Assembly (NCBI GenBank): GCA_001873565.1
Contig: MNZJ01000039.1
Span: forward strand, 1-59,143
DNA from: Candidatus Peregrinibacteria bacterium CG2_30_44_17
GTDB lineage: Bacteria; Patescibacteriota; Gracilibacteria; UBA1369; UBA12470
Length of the DNA: 59,143 nucleotides
Direction of reading: 5' to 3'
Part shown: in pieces, positions 45,005 through 52,248 of the stretch
How the letters are laid out: each line of letters begins with the position of its first letter
How positions within the stretch are numbered: the first letter of the stretch is position 1
The notes under the pieces: model-generated
What the model saw: the letters and a program-made list of their open reading frames with translations, nothing else
What the model was told of the DNA's origin: nothing
Database searches by the model: none
Made by a program: the position numbers and the translations under genes

Positions 45005-45631
45005 CTATCCATGCCCGAGCACAACTCCCCATACCTCTTTAGCTCCAGCTTCTTTTAGCGTTCTTGCACACTCGGATAGGGTAGCCCCTGTAGTGCATAT
45101 ATCGTCAATTAGTATGATGTTCTTTCCACTGACGTCTCCACAAACTGCAAAAGCATTGCGCAGATTGGACAGCCTGTCAGCCCTGTGGAGTTCAGCTTGA
45201 GGCTTGGTGTGTACTTTTCTTGTCAAAAAATCACATCGTGGAAAATCTATGCAATAAAGCAGCTCGGCAGCTTGATTGAAACCGCGCCATTTCTCCCTCT
45301 TGCGATGTAGCGGGACAGCCGCAGCAATATAATCATTTGCAAAATTGCACTTCAAAACACATTCGATATCATGGCGAAAATACCCAGAGACTTCTCTAAT
45401 AAAGCGGTATTTGATAGCTTTCACAGCCTTCTGCAGTACGCCACCTTTTTCATATCTATATATAGAAAAAACACCGCTCAAATACTTAGCGGGAATCAGC
45501 TCGTCAACTCTATGTATTTGGGCAAAACACGTTCCGCAAATAAGCTCACCGCTTGCGCCACAAGATACGCATTTGCTTGGAAACAAGAGATCAAGCATCA
45601 ACCTTCTGATTGCAGATAGAGACGAAACCAT
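45005..45631 (-). CDS. comF: ComF family phosphoribosyltransferase-like protein
   Basis: 208 residues from the ATG giving MVSSLSAIRRLMLDLLFPSKCVSCG. A zinc finger with two Cys pairs (CVSC, CGTC) precedes the PRTase domain: AIKYRFIREVSGYF, AAVPLHRKREKWRGFNQAAEL and the PRPP loop IILIDDICTTGATLSECA. ComF proteins act in DNA uptake for transformation in Gram-positive bacteria and Haemophilus. No other competence gene is present here. Divergent from the NUDIX gene with about 40 nt between starts. Confidence 0.9.
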   Translation of the reverse strand: MVSSLSAIRRLMLDLLFPSKCVSCGASGELICGTCFAQIHRVDELIPAKYLSGVFSIYRYEKGGVLQKAVKAIKYRFIREVSGYFRHDIECVLKCNFANDYIAAAVPLHRKREKWRGFNQAAELLYCIDFPRCDFLTRKVHTKPQAELHRADRLSNLRNAFAVCGDVSGKNIILIDDICTTGATLSECARTLKEAGAKEVWGVVLGHG

Positions 45632-45673
45632 ATACGATAGAAAAGCACACAAATATTAAATTTTACTGAAAAA

Positions 45674-46105
45674 ATGGCTCGAGAACATTCCGCAGGAATA
45701 ATTGTTTTCAGACGAGTAAGAGACAAACAACTCTATCTTATTTTGCATTATCAGGCAGGGCATTGGGGATTTCCAAAAGGACATATCGAGTTTGAAGAAA
45801 CAGACAAGGAGGCTGCGACAAGGGAAGTGGCCGAAGAAACCGGTATCTACAGCATAGATATTGATGACAATTTTCACGAGGAGCTTAAATACATGTTCAC
45901 CGACGGAGACCACAAGATATTAAAAACTGTGACATTCTTCCTTGGCGAAACGAATCAGGAAGAAGTAACTCTATCCAAAGAGCACAAGGACTACAAATGG
46001 CTGCCATTCAACTTCGCATACAAGACAGTAACTTTTGAATCAACAAAGGAACTACTCAGGAAAGCGGATGATTATTTAAACAGTCAGTCGGACGGAAATC
46101 TTTAA
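45674..46105 (+). CDS. NUDIX hydrolase (Ap4A hydrolase-like)
   Basis: 143 residues. The NUDIX box is complete: G-x5-E-x7-REVAEETGI (GHIEFEETDKEAATREVAEETGI). N-terminal REHSAGIIVFRRVRDKQLYLILHYQAGHWGFPKGH and the C-terminal YKWLPFNFAYKTVTFESTKELLRKADDYL resemble bis(5'-nucleosyl)-tetraphosphatases of the asymmetrical type. It would clear Ap4A or other nucleoside diphosphate derivatives. Leader tttactgaaaaaATG has no Shine-Dalgarno. Confidence 0.9.
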   Translation: MAREHSAGIIVFRRVRDKQLYLILHYQAGHWGFPKGHIEFEETDKEAATREVAEETGIYSIDIDDNFHEELKYMFTDGDHKILKTVTFFLGETNQEEVTLSKEHKDYKWLPFNFAYKTVTFESTKELLRKADDYLNSQSDGNL

Positions 46106-46185
46106 GCCCGAGAGCCTTAGGCAATAAAAAGCTTGAGGAAGAGTAGTGTTTGCATTAAAATTGCGCCGCTCAAACAGCAAATTAA

Positions 46186-46256
46186 AAATTAGGGCGATTA
46201 GCGAAAGTTGGGGAGCCATCAGCTCGGTGCCTAAGAAGCGCATAGCGATTCTGGCA
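46186..46256 (+). repeat. Partial duplication of the tRNA-Val 5' region
   Basis: ATTAAAAAT-AGGGCGATTAGC followed by a similar AGTTGG occurs here (about 46184-46216) and again across the 5' end of tRNA-Val. After about 30 nt the copies diverge, but this one still ends in GGCACCA near 46256, so it may be a decayed tRNA. It lies in the gene-free stretch between the NUDIX gene and tRNA-Val. Confidence 0.5.
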
Positions 46257-46329
46257 CCATATAAAAAGCGCAAAAGCGCTCCGACAGAAATCGATCGTTC
46301 AGCAGGAACAAAAAGCACATTAAAAATCA

Positions 46330-46406
46330 GGGCGATTAGCTCAGTTGGTTAGAGCGCAACATTGACGTTGTTGAGGTCAGTGGTTCGACTCCACTATCGC
46401 CCACCA
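46330..46406 (+). tRNA. tRNA-Val (anticodon GAC)
   Basis: Cloverleaf with acceptor GGGCGAT/ATCGCCC, D-arm GCTC/GAGC, anticodon stem CAACA/TGTTG, loop TTGACGT with GAC reading GUC/GUU, T-arm AGTGG-TTCGACT-CCACT and encoded ACCA. Confidence 0.96.
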
Positions 46407-46460
46407 CCTTCGTTTCCGACTTAATAACGCTATTTATAGCTTCTAGAAGAAGTGTTTTTG

Positions 46461-46482
46461 TGGTATAATCGAGAGATATAAT
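46461..46482 (+). promoter_or_regulatory. Promoter region of the 692-aa orphan
   Basis: Extended -10 TGG-TATAAT (46461-46469) and a second TATAAT (46477-46482) close to the ATG. No good -35 is seen. Confidence 0.55.
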
Positions 46483-46486
46483 TTTA

Positions 46487-48565
46487 ATGCATATGGACGA
46501 AAATAAATACAGTGTGCCGAGAAGGGAGGGAGAAAAGTTCCGTGCATATGATGTCCGTGTTGAAGAAACAGAATTGGATGAATTTGCTCAGAATGGTGAT
46601 GATTGTATCAGAGTACAGCATGCAACCAGACAAGGTGCTTTCAGTGTTGTTAGCGGCAAAGGACCAAAAGCTTATCTTGAAGAGAGACAGCCAGAACCTT
46701 ACTGTGGATTTTCTCCGGATTCAGATAGTCGCTGGAGAAAAATATATGATGCCATTGATCGTGCGATTACTGATTTAAACGAGGATGCTTTCGGCGATTT
46801 TTATCGTGGAACAGACAATGTGCGATTGGAAATCCCTTTAAATCAATTGACCGACATCGATTTCGCTGAAGAAATCATTGAATTTGATGGAGATACTTTT
46901 CAGAAAGTCGGCTTGAATAATAGAAAAGCTTGGGTGTGTGAAATGTTTGAATATATACAAGAACGCATAAAAACATCTTTGTTTTCGGATTCGCCGATAG
47001 GGGTTAAAGCAGGCAAAATTAGGGACTCTTTGGCGAAAAAAATTTGTGGTAGACAAGACGTGGGATGTCGATTCGAAATCAAAGATAATGTTCTGATTTT
47101 GACAGTGTCTTGTAGTAGACCAAGGAATCTCCGTAATAATATCGATACAGGTGCGATTATTACAGATGGTGTGCTATCTTTTGGAAGTAGTGATGTCCCT
47201 GCTGATGTTGATGATTTTGATGCAGGGAGTATTGCTGATGAAAATAGAATGAATTCCCAAAAACGTATCGGCGCTTATTTCGAGATTTTGAAGGATCGTT
47301 GTTTGATTGCATGGAAGGAACATAAACTTTTGAAATTGGACATACCCGGGCTTTTAAACAGTGAGTTCCGTGATTTTATGAGGTTGGTTGATAAAATTAA
47401 CGACGAGGAGGGATTTGAAAATGCTTTTAGGTTACAGAGTGGGTACATGTTCGATTTGATTTCAGCATTGGAGTTGAAGTGGAAATCTATTTTTCAAACT
47501 CCTAAAGAAATAAAAAAAGAAAATGTAGATATCCCAATGGTAGGTCAAGTTGACGTTCATGTCCCTCTGGCTACCAAAGCGGCTTTTGATAAATTTGGAG
47601 CTGATATTTCTAAGAAGGTTGATGTTGATGGATATACATTTTTATTTACTCCTATTTCGATATCGGATAATGATTATATGGAATGTAGATTTTTCGTTAT
47701 AACGCCTGACGGTTTTTTCTATCCACGATTGGCTTATAAATCCAAGTCCGGAGTTAGGTGGAGGGTTTCTTCATCTGTTAAACCGGGGAGTTCGTATGGG
47801 AAAGGTTCTCTCTCTTACGCATCTGAAACAATCCCTATCGAGGAAGTCGATAACGTCCTGAATGAACTTGAAGGTTCGGTCGACAGACGCAGAAGATCTG
47901 AGGATTTTGAATGTGACAGCGGTTCGTTGTCGGAAGTCGATACTTATTATACGGAAGGTATTCGTAAAAGATTGCCGTTGCCGAGGTTTTATCATTTGTC
48001 GGATATTGATCCGAATTCCGCTTTGTGCAACAAAGCAGATGTTGATAGGTTTTTTGCCTCAAATTCGGTACCTGAAGATTTTATACCGGATTTTAGTCGC
48101 GATCCGATAAGTTCTTGTGTTCGTACGGATGGTGTAACGATAGAAAAATATAAGCATAATTATCACGAAGTACAGCTTCTTTTCCATATGGCTTCAGATG
48201 GGAAAGGTCGTGTTTGGGTTGACCATATCGAGGAAATCGGTGGTAAAATAACAAGTTTTGGTACGAGAAAATCAGTTTTGGTTTGCGGACCATTTTCAGT
48301 TAAACCATATCAATATAATCACGATATAGGAGGGTTGAATCCTGATAAAGTTACTCAATGGACCAAGGATTGTTATGTTTATGATCCTAGGGCTGGTGAT
48401 AACTTGAATATTAAAAAAACTTTTATTGTAAGCAATGATCCTGCTCGTCCTATCGATACTGTTCTAGCTGATATTGGCTATGATTATTCCGATATCACTC
48501 CATTGTTCGATAGATTGCCCTTGATTCAGGCCTACAGAAACGCAAGAGGGATAGAACGAAAATGA
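46487..48565 (+). CDS. Hypothetical protein, 692 aa
   Basis: Large soluble protein with no signal peptide or membrane helix. I do not recognise any domain. Visible are an N-terminal region with aromatic/charged residues, a central SKKVDVDGYTFLFTPISISDNDYMECRFFVITPDGFFYPRLAYKSKSGVRWRVSSS that looks like a beta-rich module, and YKHNYHEVQLLFHMASDGKGRVWVDHIEEIGGKITSFG toward the C-terminus. Its codons end in A/T (GAT, TTT, GGT) more often than in neighbours, suggesting horizontal acquisition. It lies between tRNA-Val and a Fic toxin module in the most accessory part of the window. A second ATG 6 nt downstream is possible. Confidence 0.72.
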   Translation: MHMDENKYSVPRREGEKFRAYDVRVEETELDEFAQNGDDCIRVQHATRQGAFSVVSGKGPKAYLEERQPEPYCGFSPDSDSRWRKIYDAIDRAITDLNEDAFGDFYRGTDNVRLEIPLNQLTDIDFAEEIIEFDGDTFQKVGLNNRKAWVCEMFEYIQERIKTSLFSDSPIGVKAGKIRDSLAKKICGRQDVGCRFEIKDNVLILTVSCSRPRNLRNNIDTGAIITDGVLSFGSSDVPADVDDFDAGSIADENRMNSQKRIGAYFEILKDRCLIAWKEHKLLKLDIPGLLNSEFRDFMRLVDKINDEEGFENAFRLQSGYMFDLISALELKWKSIFQTPKEIKKENVDIPMVGQVDVHVPLATKAAFDKFGADISKKVDVDGYTFLFTPISISDNDYMECRFFVITPDGFFYPRLAYKSKSGVRWRVSSSVKPGSSYGKGSLSYASETIPIEEVDNVLNELEGSVDRRRRSEDFECDSGSLSEVDTYYTEGIRKRLPLPRFYHLSDIDPNSALCNKADVDRFFASNSVPEDFIPDFSRDPISSCVRTDGVTIEKYKHNYHEVQLLFHMASDGKGRVWVDHIEEIGGKITSFGTRKSVLVCGPFSVKPYQYNHDIGGLNPDKVTQWTKDCYVYDPRAGDNLNIKKTFIVSNDPARPIDTVLADIGYDYSDITPLFDRLPLIQAYRNARGIERK

Positions 48566-48956
48566 TGCAAGCCGACCATGATTCTTAACGAGGGTTGCAT
48601 TTGTTAAACACAAACACTAGATACCAAAGGTGACCAATATTATAAATTCGTTTTGCGAAACTCAAATCCAAACAAAAAATAAGTAGAAGAAAGTGTGTTA
48701 CCATAGACCAAGGAAGCGAAGCGGTTCTTGGTCTCTATTATCAGTTGATTGCGATAGCAATCTTCTTATTGGTATTGGCCTGATGAGTGAGTTGTCTTTA
48801 TCAGATTAGTCAGTAACGTCTTTGTTAAAATCATGCTTGAAATTTAACGTTAGGTAACGGATATGTTAAATGAATGCGCATTATAAAAAAGTCATATAAG
48901 CCCTTTTAAACAAACCCTTATTTTGTTAAACTAGAATCAGATAAAAACAACAAACA
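48566..48956. other. Gene-free AT-rich stretch before the Fic module
   Basis: About 390 nt without a gene. It holds a direct-repeat copy (48671-48724), a strong hairpin AGACCAAG...CTTGGTCT (48705-48734), GATTGC-GATA-GCAATC (about 48749-48764) and repeated GTTAAA/TAACGTTA words. The final 60 nt (with TAGAAT near 48931) presumably hold the promoter of the antitoxin-toxin pair, with an A/C-rich leader. Confidence 0.5.
48671..48724 (+). repeat. Direct repeat flanking the Fic module, left copy
   Basis: AACAAAAAATAAGTAGAA, then AGTGTGTT and CAAGGAAGCGAAGCG; the right copy is at 49745-49798 in the same orientation with small differences. Confidence 0.6.
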
Positions 48957-49100
48957 ATGAGATTTAAAATCGCAAAATTTTCAGCCCAAAAAGCACAAAA
49001 AACAGTTGCCAACTCATCTAGAATCGAAGGCTACAAGGGCACAAAAGATAGGAGCCTTAAGATGAAAACACGCAAGATAGCCTCAAATCTTTGTTCATGA
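48957..49100 (+). CDS. Fic antitoxin, 47 aa
   Basis: Small basic protein too short to be obvious. It contains S20-S-R-I-E24-G25, matching the inhibitory motif (S/T)-x-x-x-E-(G/N) by which class I Fic antitoxins insert a Glu into the toxin's ATP site. Its TGA stop overlaps the ATG of the toxin (ATGA), the usual antitoxin-toxin coupling. The leader ataaaaacaacaaacaATG is A/C-rich. The length is near that of VbhA-type antitoxins. Confidence 0.75.
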   Translation: MRFKIAKFSAQKAQKTVANSSRIEGYKGTKDRSLKMKTRKIASNLCS

Positions 49101-49714
49101 AATATTCTTCGGATCAAGATTATATTTATTATTCGGGGACTAATATTCCGGTTAATAAACTTGGGATACAAAACCAAACAGAAATCGATGAATTGGAAGC
49201 TCAGTTGTTTTTGAAAACATACGAACATTTCCATGAAAATTTAAATGAAAAAACTCTTTTCAATCAGAAGTACTTAAAAGATTTACATAAATTCGCATTT
49301 GCAAAACTTTACTCTTGGGCAGGGAAGTATAGGACTAAAAATATCTCAAAAGGTGATACGGTTTTTTGCCAAGCAAGACATCTTGAAGAGCAGATTGAAA
49401 AATTCTTCGCGGAATTTAAAAAAGAAAATTATCTCAGAGATTATCACGATAAAACATCTGAAGAATTTGCTGAGGTAGTAGCATACTTCATGTGCGAGCT
49501 GATTGCGTTGCATCCGTTCAATGAGCTCAACGGAAGAACTATTAGGTTGTTTTTCGACATGATAGCCGTATATAACGGCTATGAGTATATAAATTACGAC
49601 AATATAAGCGCCAGAGCAGATAACAAATTCATTCAAGCCTCAAAACGTTGTATGCATAAGGATTGCAAACCGATGGAGGAAATCATTTTGAAAGGGTTGA
49701 AGAAGGCGAAATAA
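49097..49714 (+). CDS. fic: Fic domain toxin (AMPylase-like)
   Basis: 205 residues. Fic motif HPFNELNGRTIRLFF with the catalytic His at about residue 139; the Gly before Asn of the consensus HPFx(D/E)GNGR is Leu here, a variant seen in some cell-filamentation-type Fic proteins. FAKLYSWAGKYRTKNISKGDTVFCQARHLEEQI is the usual beta-flap region. Fic enzymes transfer AMP (or other nucleotides) onto target proteins. The start ATG overlaps the antitoxin stop; a TTG 6 nt upstream is out of place. Lies between direct repeats, with a base composition richer in A/T than the core genes. Probably a mobile toxin-antitoxin cassette. Confidence 0.9.
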   Translation: MKYSSDQDYIYYSGTNIPVNKLGIQNQTEIDELEAQLFLKTYEHFHENLNEKTLFNQKYLKDLHKFAFAKLYSWAGKYRTKNISKGDTVFCQARHLEEQIEKFFAEFKKENYLRDYHDKTSEEFAEVVAYFMCELIALHPFNELNGRTIRLFFDMIAVYNGYEYINYDNISARADNKFIQASKRCMHKDCKPMEEIILKGLKKAK

Positions 49715-49744
49715 AATTATTTCTACCTGTTAAAAGAGAACCCG

Positions 49745-49798
49745 AACAAAAAATAAGTAGAAAAATGTGTGTTTGGCACAGCGCAAGGAAGAAAAGCG
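49745..49798 (+). repeat. Direct repeat flanking the Fic module, right copy
   Basis: Matches 48671-48724 in AACAAAAAATAAGTAGAA, TGTGTGTT and CAAGGAAG.AAAGCG, about 1.07 kb downstream. Begins 30 nt after the fic stop. Confidence 0.6.
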
Positions 49799-49836
49799 AT
49801 CCACTCGCCACACAGCACGAAATTCCTGAGAGTGAT

Positions 49837-50658
49837 CTAGTGCTTCCCATTCAAGACAGCAGAGATCATAGCAGCTAACTTAGGACTGCTAAGTAGCCCT
49901 GCATGAGTAACAGCCTGTTGGCCACGCAGTAATACATTTAATGCTGCTCTATCGAGAATACAATTTCTCCAAGGAGCTATCTTGTCATCAGTAGAAGAAA
50001 CGGAGATTACTCTGCCTCTTGTGTCGTCACTGACAGCAGCTAAACGGCGTGTTAGAAAGTCGCTACCGGGCGACAGTTCCCGTAGGGCAGAGTCTTGCCT
50101 TACCAGACCAACCAGATGTGCCACAGGCGCACCTTGCCACGGTGTCCCTAATGTAACAATACGACCAATCCTTGCGCGCGTATCATCGTCAAGGCTGTCG
50201 CATGCAAGTACAGCAAGTATACCGCCTCTACTATGACAAACTAGATTGATCACTTCATCATCTCTGCTTTTAATTTCACGCCTCAACTCTTCGGCTGCAT
50301 CATCAGCTGGAAGAGGACTACGGAATCGTGGCTCTTCGTAATTAGTAGAGGTAGACATACCGGGCACCATGCTGGCTAATGGGCGGAAGACCCTATTCGC
50401 AGATGCGTAGCCAGGCACTACAATATGTGAAGCGTTGTGGCCGTTGCGTGGTGGCGCAGGACTATGTACTCCATTGCGTCCTGTCAGCATAAGACGAGCC
50501 AAATAATCGGCATTACCAACGACATTACTTGGAGTTATCCATGGCCTCAATCGTTCCATCCTAGAAAGTCGAGGATCTTGATTCGGATCGTCAATAAAAG
50601 CAACATCCCCCGAACCCATCGTACTGAGAATAGTCGCCTTAAGCTGTGATTTTCCCAT
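49837..50658 (-). CDS. Alpha/beta hydrolase, PGAP1/lipase-like
   Basis: 273-residue predicted cytoplasmic hydrolase. The nucleophile elbow is LVCHSRGGILAV (G-x-S-x-G type with Cys in place of the first Gly), then LGTPWQGAPVAHLVG as in PGAP1/triacylglycerol-lipase-like proteins, probable acid in SSTDDKIAPW and catalytic His in AVTHAGLLSSPK. HIVVPGYASANRVF is the oxyanion-side strand. No signal peptide. Rich in Arg/Gly/Ala codons compared with the adjoining Fic region, hinting at different origins. Substrate unknown; lipid or ester hydrolysis is inferred from the fold. Confidence 0.75.
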   Translation of the reverse strand: MGKSQLKATILSTMGSGDVAFIDDPNQDPRLSRMERLRPWITPSNVVGNADYLARLMLTGRNGVHSPAPPRNGHNASHIVVPGYASANRVFRPLASMVPGMSTSTNYEEPRFRSPLPADDAAEELRREIKSRDDEVINLVCHSRGGILAVLACDSLDDDTRARIGRIVTLGTPWQGAPVAHLVGLVRQDSALRELSPGSDFLTRRLAAVSDDTRGRVISVSSTDDKIAPWRNCILDRAALNVLLRGQQAVTHAGLLSSPKLAAMISAVLNGKH

Positions 50659-50736
50659 ATCAAAAATGGATATATTAGTCAGAAATATACCACTTATTGA
50701 ATTTTGTTCAATGGTTTTAGAGATTCCTCAAATCAA

Positions 50737-50781
50737 AAAAACTCCCATGGCATAAATATAGTCTACGCCACGAGAGTTTTT
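50737..50781. terminator. Terminator of the zinc-ribbon gene, bidirectional
   Basis: AAAAACTC (50737-50744) pairs with GAGTTTTT (50774-50781), extended by TGGC/GCCA, and gives U-tracts on either strand. Confidence 0.7.
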
Positions 50782-50804
50782 AATACTTAGCTCAAAACTT
50801 CAAT

Positions 50805-50966
50805 CTACTTCTTTGTAGACAAAATCTTGTACATTCCACAACCACATGTGCCGCAAGAACCTTTCATAGCTGGGCGACCATTTTTCATTTTGACTTCTGT
50901 TGTGTCCACCATAGGGCAGGTGGCTTTACACTTCATACACCATCCTGTGACTTGATCATCTGACAT
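50805..50966 (-). CDS. DUF5679-like zinc-ribbon protein
   Basis: 53-residue cytoplasmic protein, MSDDQVTGWCMKCKATCPM..., with two Cys pairs (WCMKC near residue 10 and GTCGC near 42) and the central motif KMKNGRPAMKGSCGTCG. This is the typical DUF5679 arrangement (W-C-x-K-C ... M-K-N-G-R-P-A-x-K-G-x-C-x-x-C-G), a short zinc ribbon widespread in CPR genomes and of unknown function, often thought to bind nucleic acid. Its terminator follows after about 24 nt. Confidence 0.85.
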   Translation of the reverse strand: MSDDQVTGWCMKCKATCPMVDTTEVKMKNGRPAMKGSCGTCGCGMYKILSTKK

Positions 50967-51040
50967 GGAGGCAGGGTTTAAAATATATTAATTAGATTGT
51001 ATCATATTAATAAAGATAAGTCGCACTATATCCACAAACA

Positions 51041-51073
51041 AAAAACCCCTCTCATGTATGGGGGGGGCTTTTT
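51041..51073. terminator. Terminator after the Cys-rich peptide gene
   Basis: AAAAACCCC pairs with GGGG...CTTTTT around a CATGTATG loop, supplying a U-tract on both strands. Confidence 0.6.
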
Positions 51074-51078
51074 GATAT

Positions 51079-51207
51079 TTAATAGTCGTCTTCTTCTAAT
51101 TCATCGTCATCAGAACCATCCATTAAGTCGCAGTAACACTCGCACTGTGGGAACTCACAACGGACGCAATCTTCGCATCCAGCGCCACAACGGCAATCGT
51201 TTTGCAT
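51079..51207 (-). CDS. Cys-rich 42-aa peptide, metal-binding candidate
   Basis: Peptide MQNDCRCGAGCEDCVRCEF..., with eight Cys in the first 28 residues (CRC, C, CVRC, CECYC patterns) and an acidic tail DGSDDDELEEDDY. I start at the ATG giving MQND; upstream codons overlap the region between two genes. Such density of Cys suggests binding of zinc, copper or an iron-sulfur cluster, as in metallothionein-like peptides, but no family is recognised. Confidence 0.6.
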   Translation of the reverse strand: MQNDCRCGAGCEDCVRCEFPQCECYCDLMDGSDDDELEEDDY

Positions 51208-51241
51208 AGATCGTTTTGTGAATGAACTAACGATAGAAAAA

Positions 51242-51406
51242 CTATCTCCTTTTTTTCGCAGGAGCCTTCTTGGCAACCTTCTTCTTAGGAGCAGCTTTCT
51301 TGACTACTTTCTTAACTGTTTTCTTAACAACTTTCTTAACAGCCTTCTTTGGGGCTGCCTTTTTTGCTACTTTCTTCTTTGGAGTAGCTTTCTTTTTTGC
51401 TGGCAT
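51242..51406 (-). CDS. Histone H1-like Lys/Ala-rich DNA-binding peptide
   Basis: 54 residues composed of Lys, Ala, Val, Pro and Thr in repeats such as KKxAPKK and VKKVVKKT, starting MPAKKKATPKKK and ending KKRR. This resembles histone H1-like tails (Hc1, AlgP-type PAKK repeats) and is expected to bind and compact DNA. The leader aacaaaaaaacaaaaATG is the A/C-rich type. A perfect 11-bp hairpin lies about 70 nt upstream. Stop is 35 nt before the Cys-rich peptide start, so both may be one transcript. Confidence 0.8.
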   Translation of the reverse strand: MPAKKKATPKKKVAKKAAPKKAVKKVVKKTVKKVVKKAAPKKKVAKKAPAKKRR

Positions 51407-51477
51407 TTTTGTTTTTTTGTTAGGTTATTTGAAACCGAGGAAATTATCTTACTTTTTAAAAAAAAAGCAATAGCGAA

Positions 51478-51501
51478 ATAACGGCTTATTTAAGCCGTTA
51501 T
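51478..51501. other. Perfect 11-bp hairpin upstream of the H1-like gene
   Basis: ATAACGGCTTA-TT-TAAGCCGTTAT. On the minus strand it lies in the possible leader of the H1-like gene, about 72 nt before the ATG. It lacks a directly adjacent U-tract. Confidence 0.55.
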
Positions 51502-51640
51502 CAAGGCGGAAGATTTTTTATAATTTTTTTTAAAAAAAACGTATTGACCGCACCGAATAAAGTAAATAGAATCGGCTCAGTTTTTATGCATTTTATTTCC
51601 TTTTATGGGAGCCTAAAAAACTCCTCCTCCTATAAAAGAG

Positions 51641-52240
51641 ATGACTAATCTAACTCCACCCCTACTATCGAGGCAACAGCAGAATATTCTAAAAAGCAAT
51701 AGGATACCTAGTCTTGTAATAGGGAACAGAATACCAAAGGATTATTTCATTGCAAAAGGCACCGGTGAAAGTGATATAACAGTACACGCGGGATCTTACC
51801 ATCTTGCTCTTCATGCTGCGAGGATAGAGATGTGCAATATGATGTCTTATTCATCAATCTTGCCCGGCATTGCGAACTTGATAGAGAGGCCGGAGAAATT
51901 AGTTCACGGATGCGTTATGGAGGCGATAGTTGCAGCAGCCGATTCGTCGGCCGGAGAGAGGGCAACAGCGGGTATTATCTATGGATGGCTATATGATCGT
52001 AAAAGCGGTGATAAGTACGGAGGCTTGGTATGTGAATACAATGGTAAGCTGCCGGTAGAAGAGGCAACAGAGAGTTTGAACTTAAGTTTGCAAGAACTAT
52101 ATACCAACGGATATTCAGATGATTACGAAATGAGAGACATCACTCTCAATACGGAGAGTTTTATGGTGAAGAAGAAGCATGGTACGGCACTTGTTGCACT
52201 TTGCTTCACGAGTTACGAATATCCGATACTTAACCAGTAG
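51641..52240 (+). CDS. Pyruvoyl-dependent arginine decarboxylase
   Basis: Converts arginine to agmatine. 199 residues. Family landmarks: RIPKDYFIAKGTGESDITVHAGSYHLAL and the self-cleavage region MMSYSSILPGI (Ser at 71-72), where serinolysis would create the pyruvoyl group; the beta chain starts at the second Ser. VHGCVMEAIVAAADSSAGERATAGIIYG follows. This type is best known in Archaea and Chlamydiae. It is the first gene of a polyamine operon with agmatinase 8 nt downstream. Leader has AAAAGAG before the ATG. Confidence 0.92.
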   Translation: MTNLTPPLLSRQQQNILKSNRIPSLVIGNRIPKDYFIAKGTGESDITVHAGSYHLALHAARIEMCNMMSYSSILPGIANLIERPEKLVHGCVMEAIVAAADSSAGERATAGIIYGWLYDRKSGDKYGGLVCEYNGKLPVEEATESLNLSLQELYTNGYSDDYEMRDITLNTESFMVKKKHGTALVALCFTSYEYPILNQ

Positions 52241-52248
52241 TACCAGCT

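Noticed and set aside
46407-49800. Integration of an island into the tRNA-Val 3' end
   Set aside because: I looked for a second copy of the tRNA 3' end near 49800 and found only a weak resemblance; no integrase gene is present.
51270-51473. Hydrophobic plus-strand frame opposite the H1-like gene
   Set aside because: Phe/Leu-rich translation is the antisense of Lys codons.
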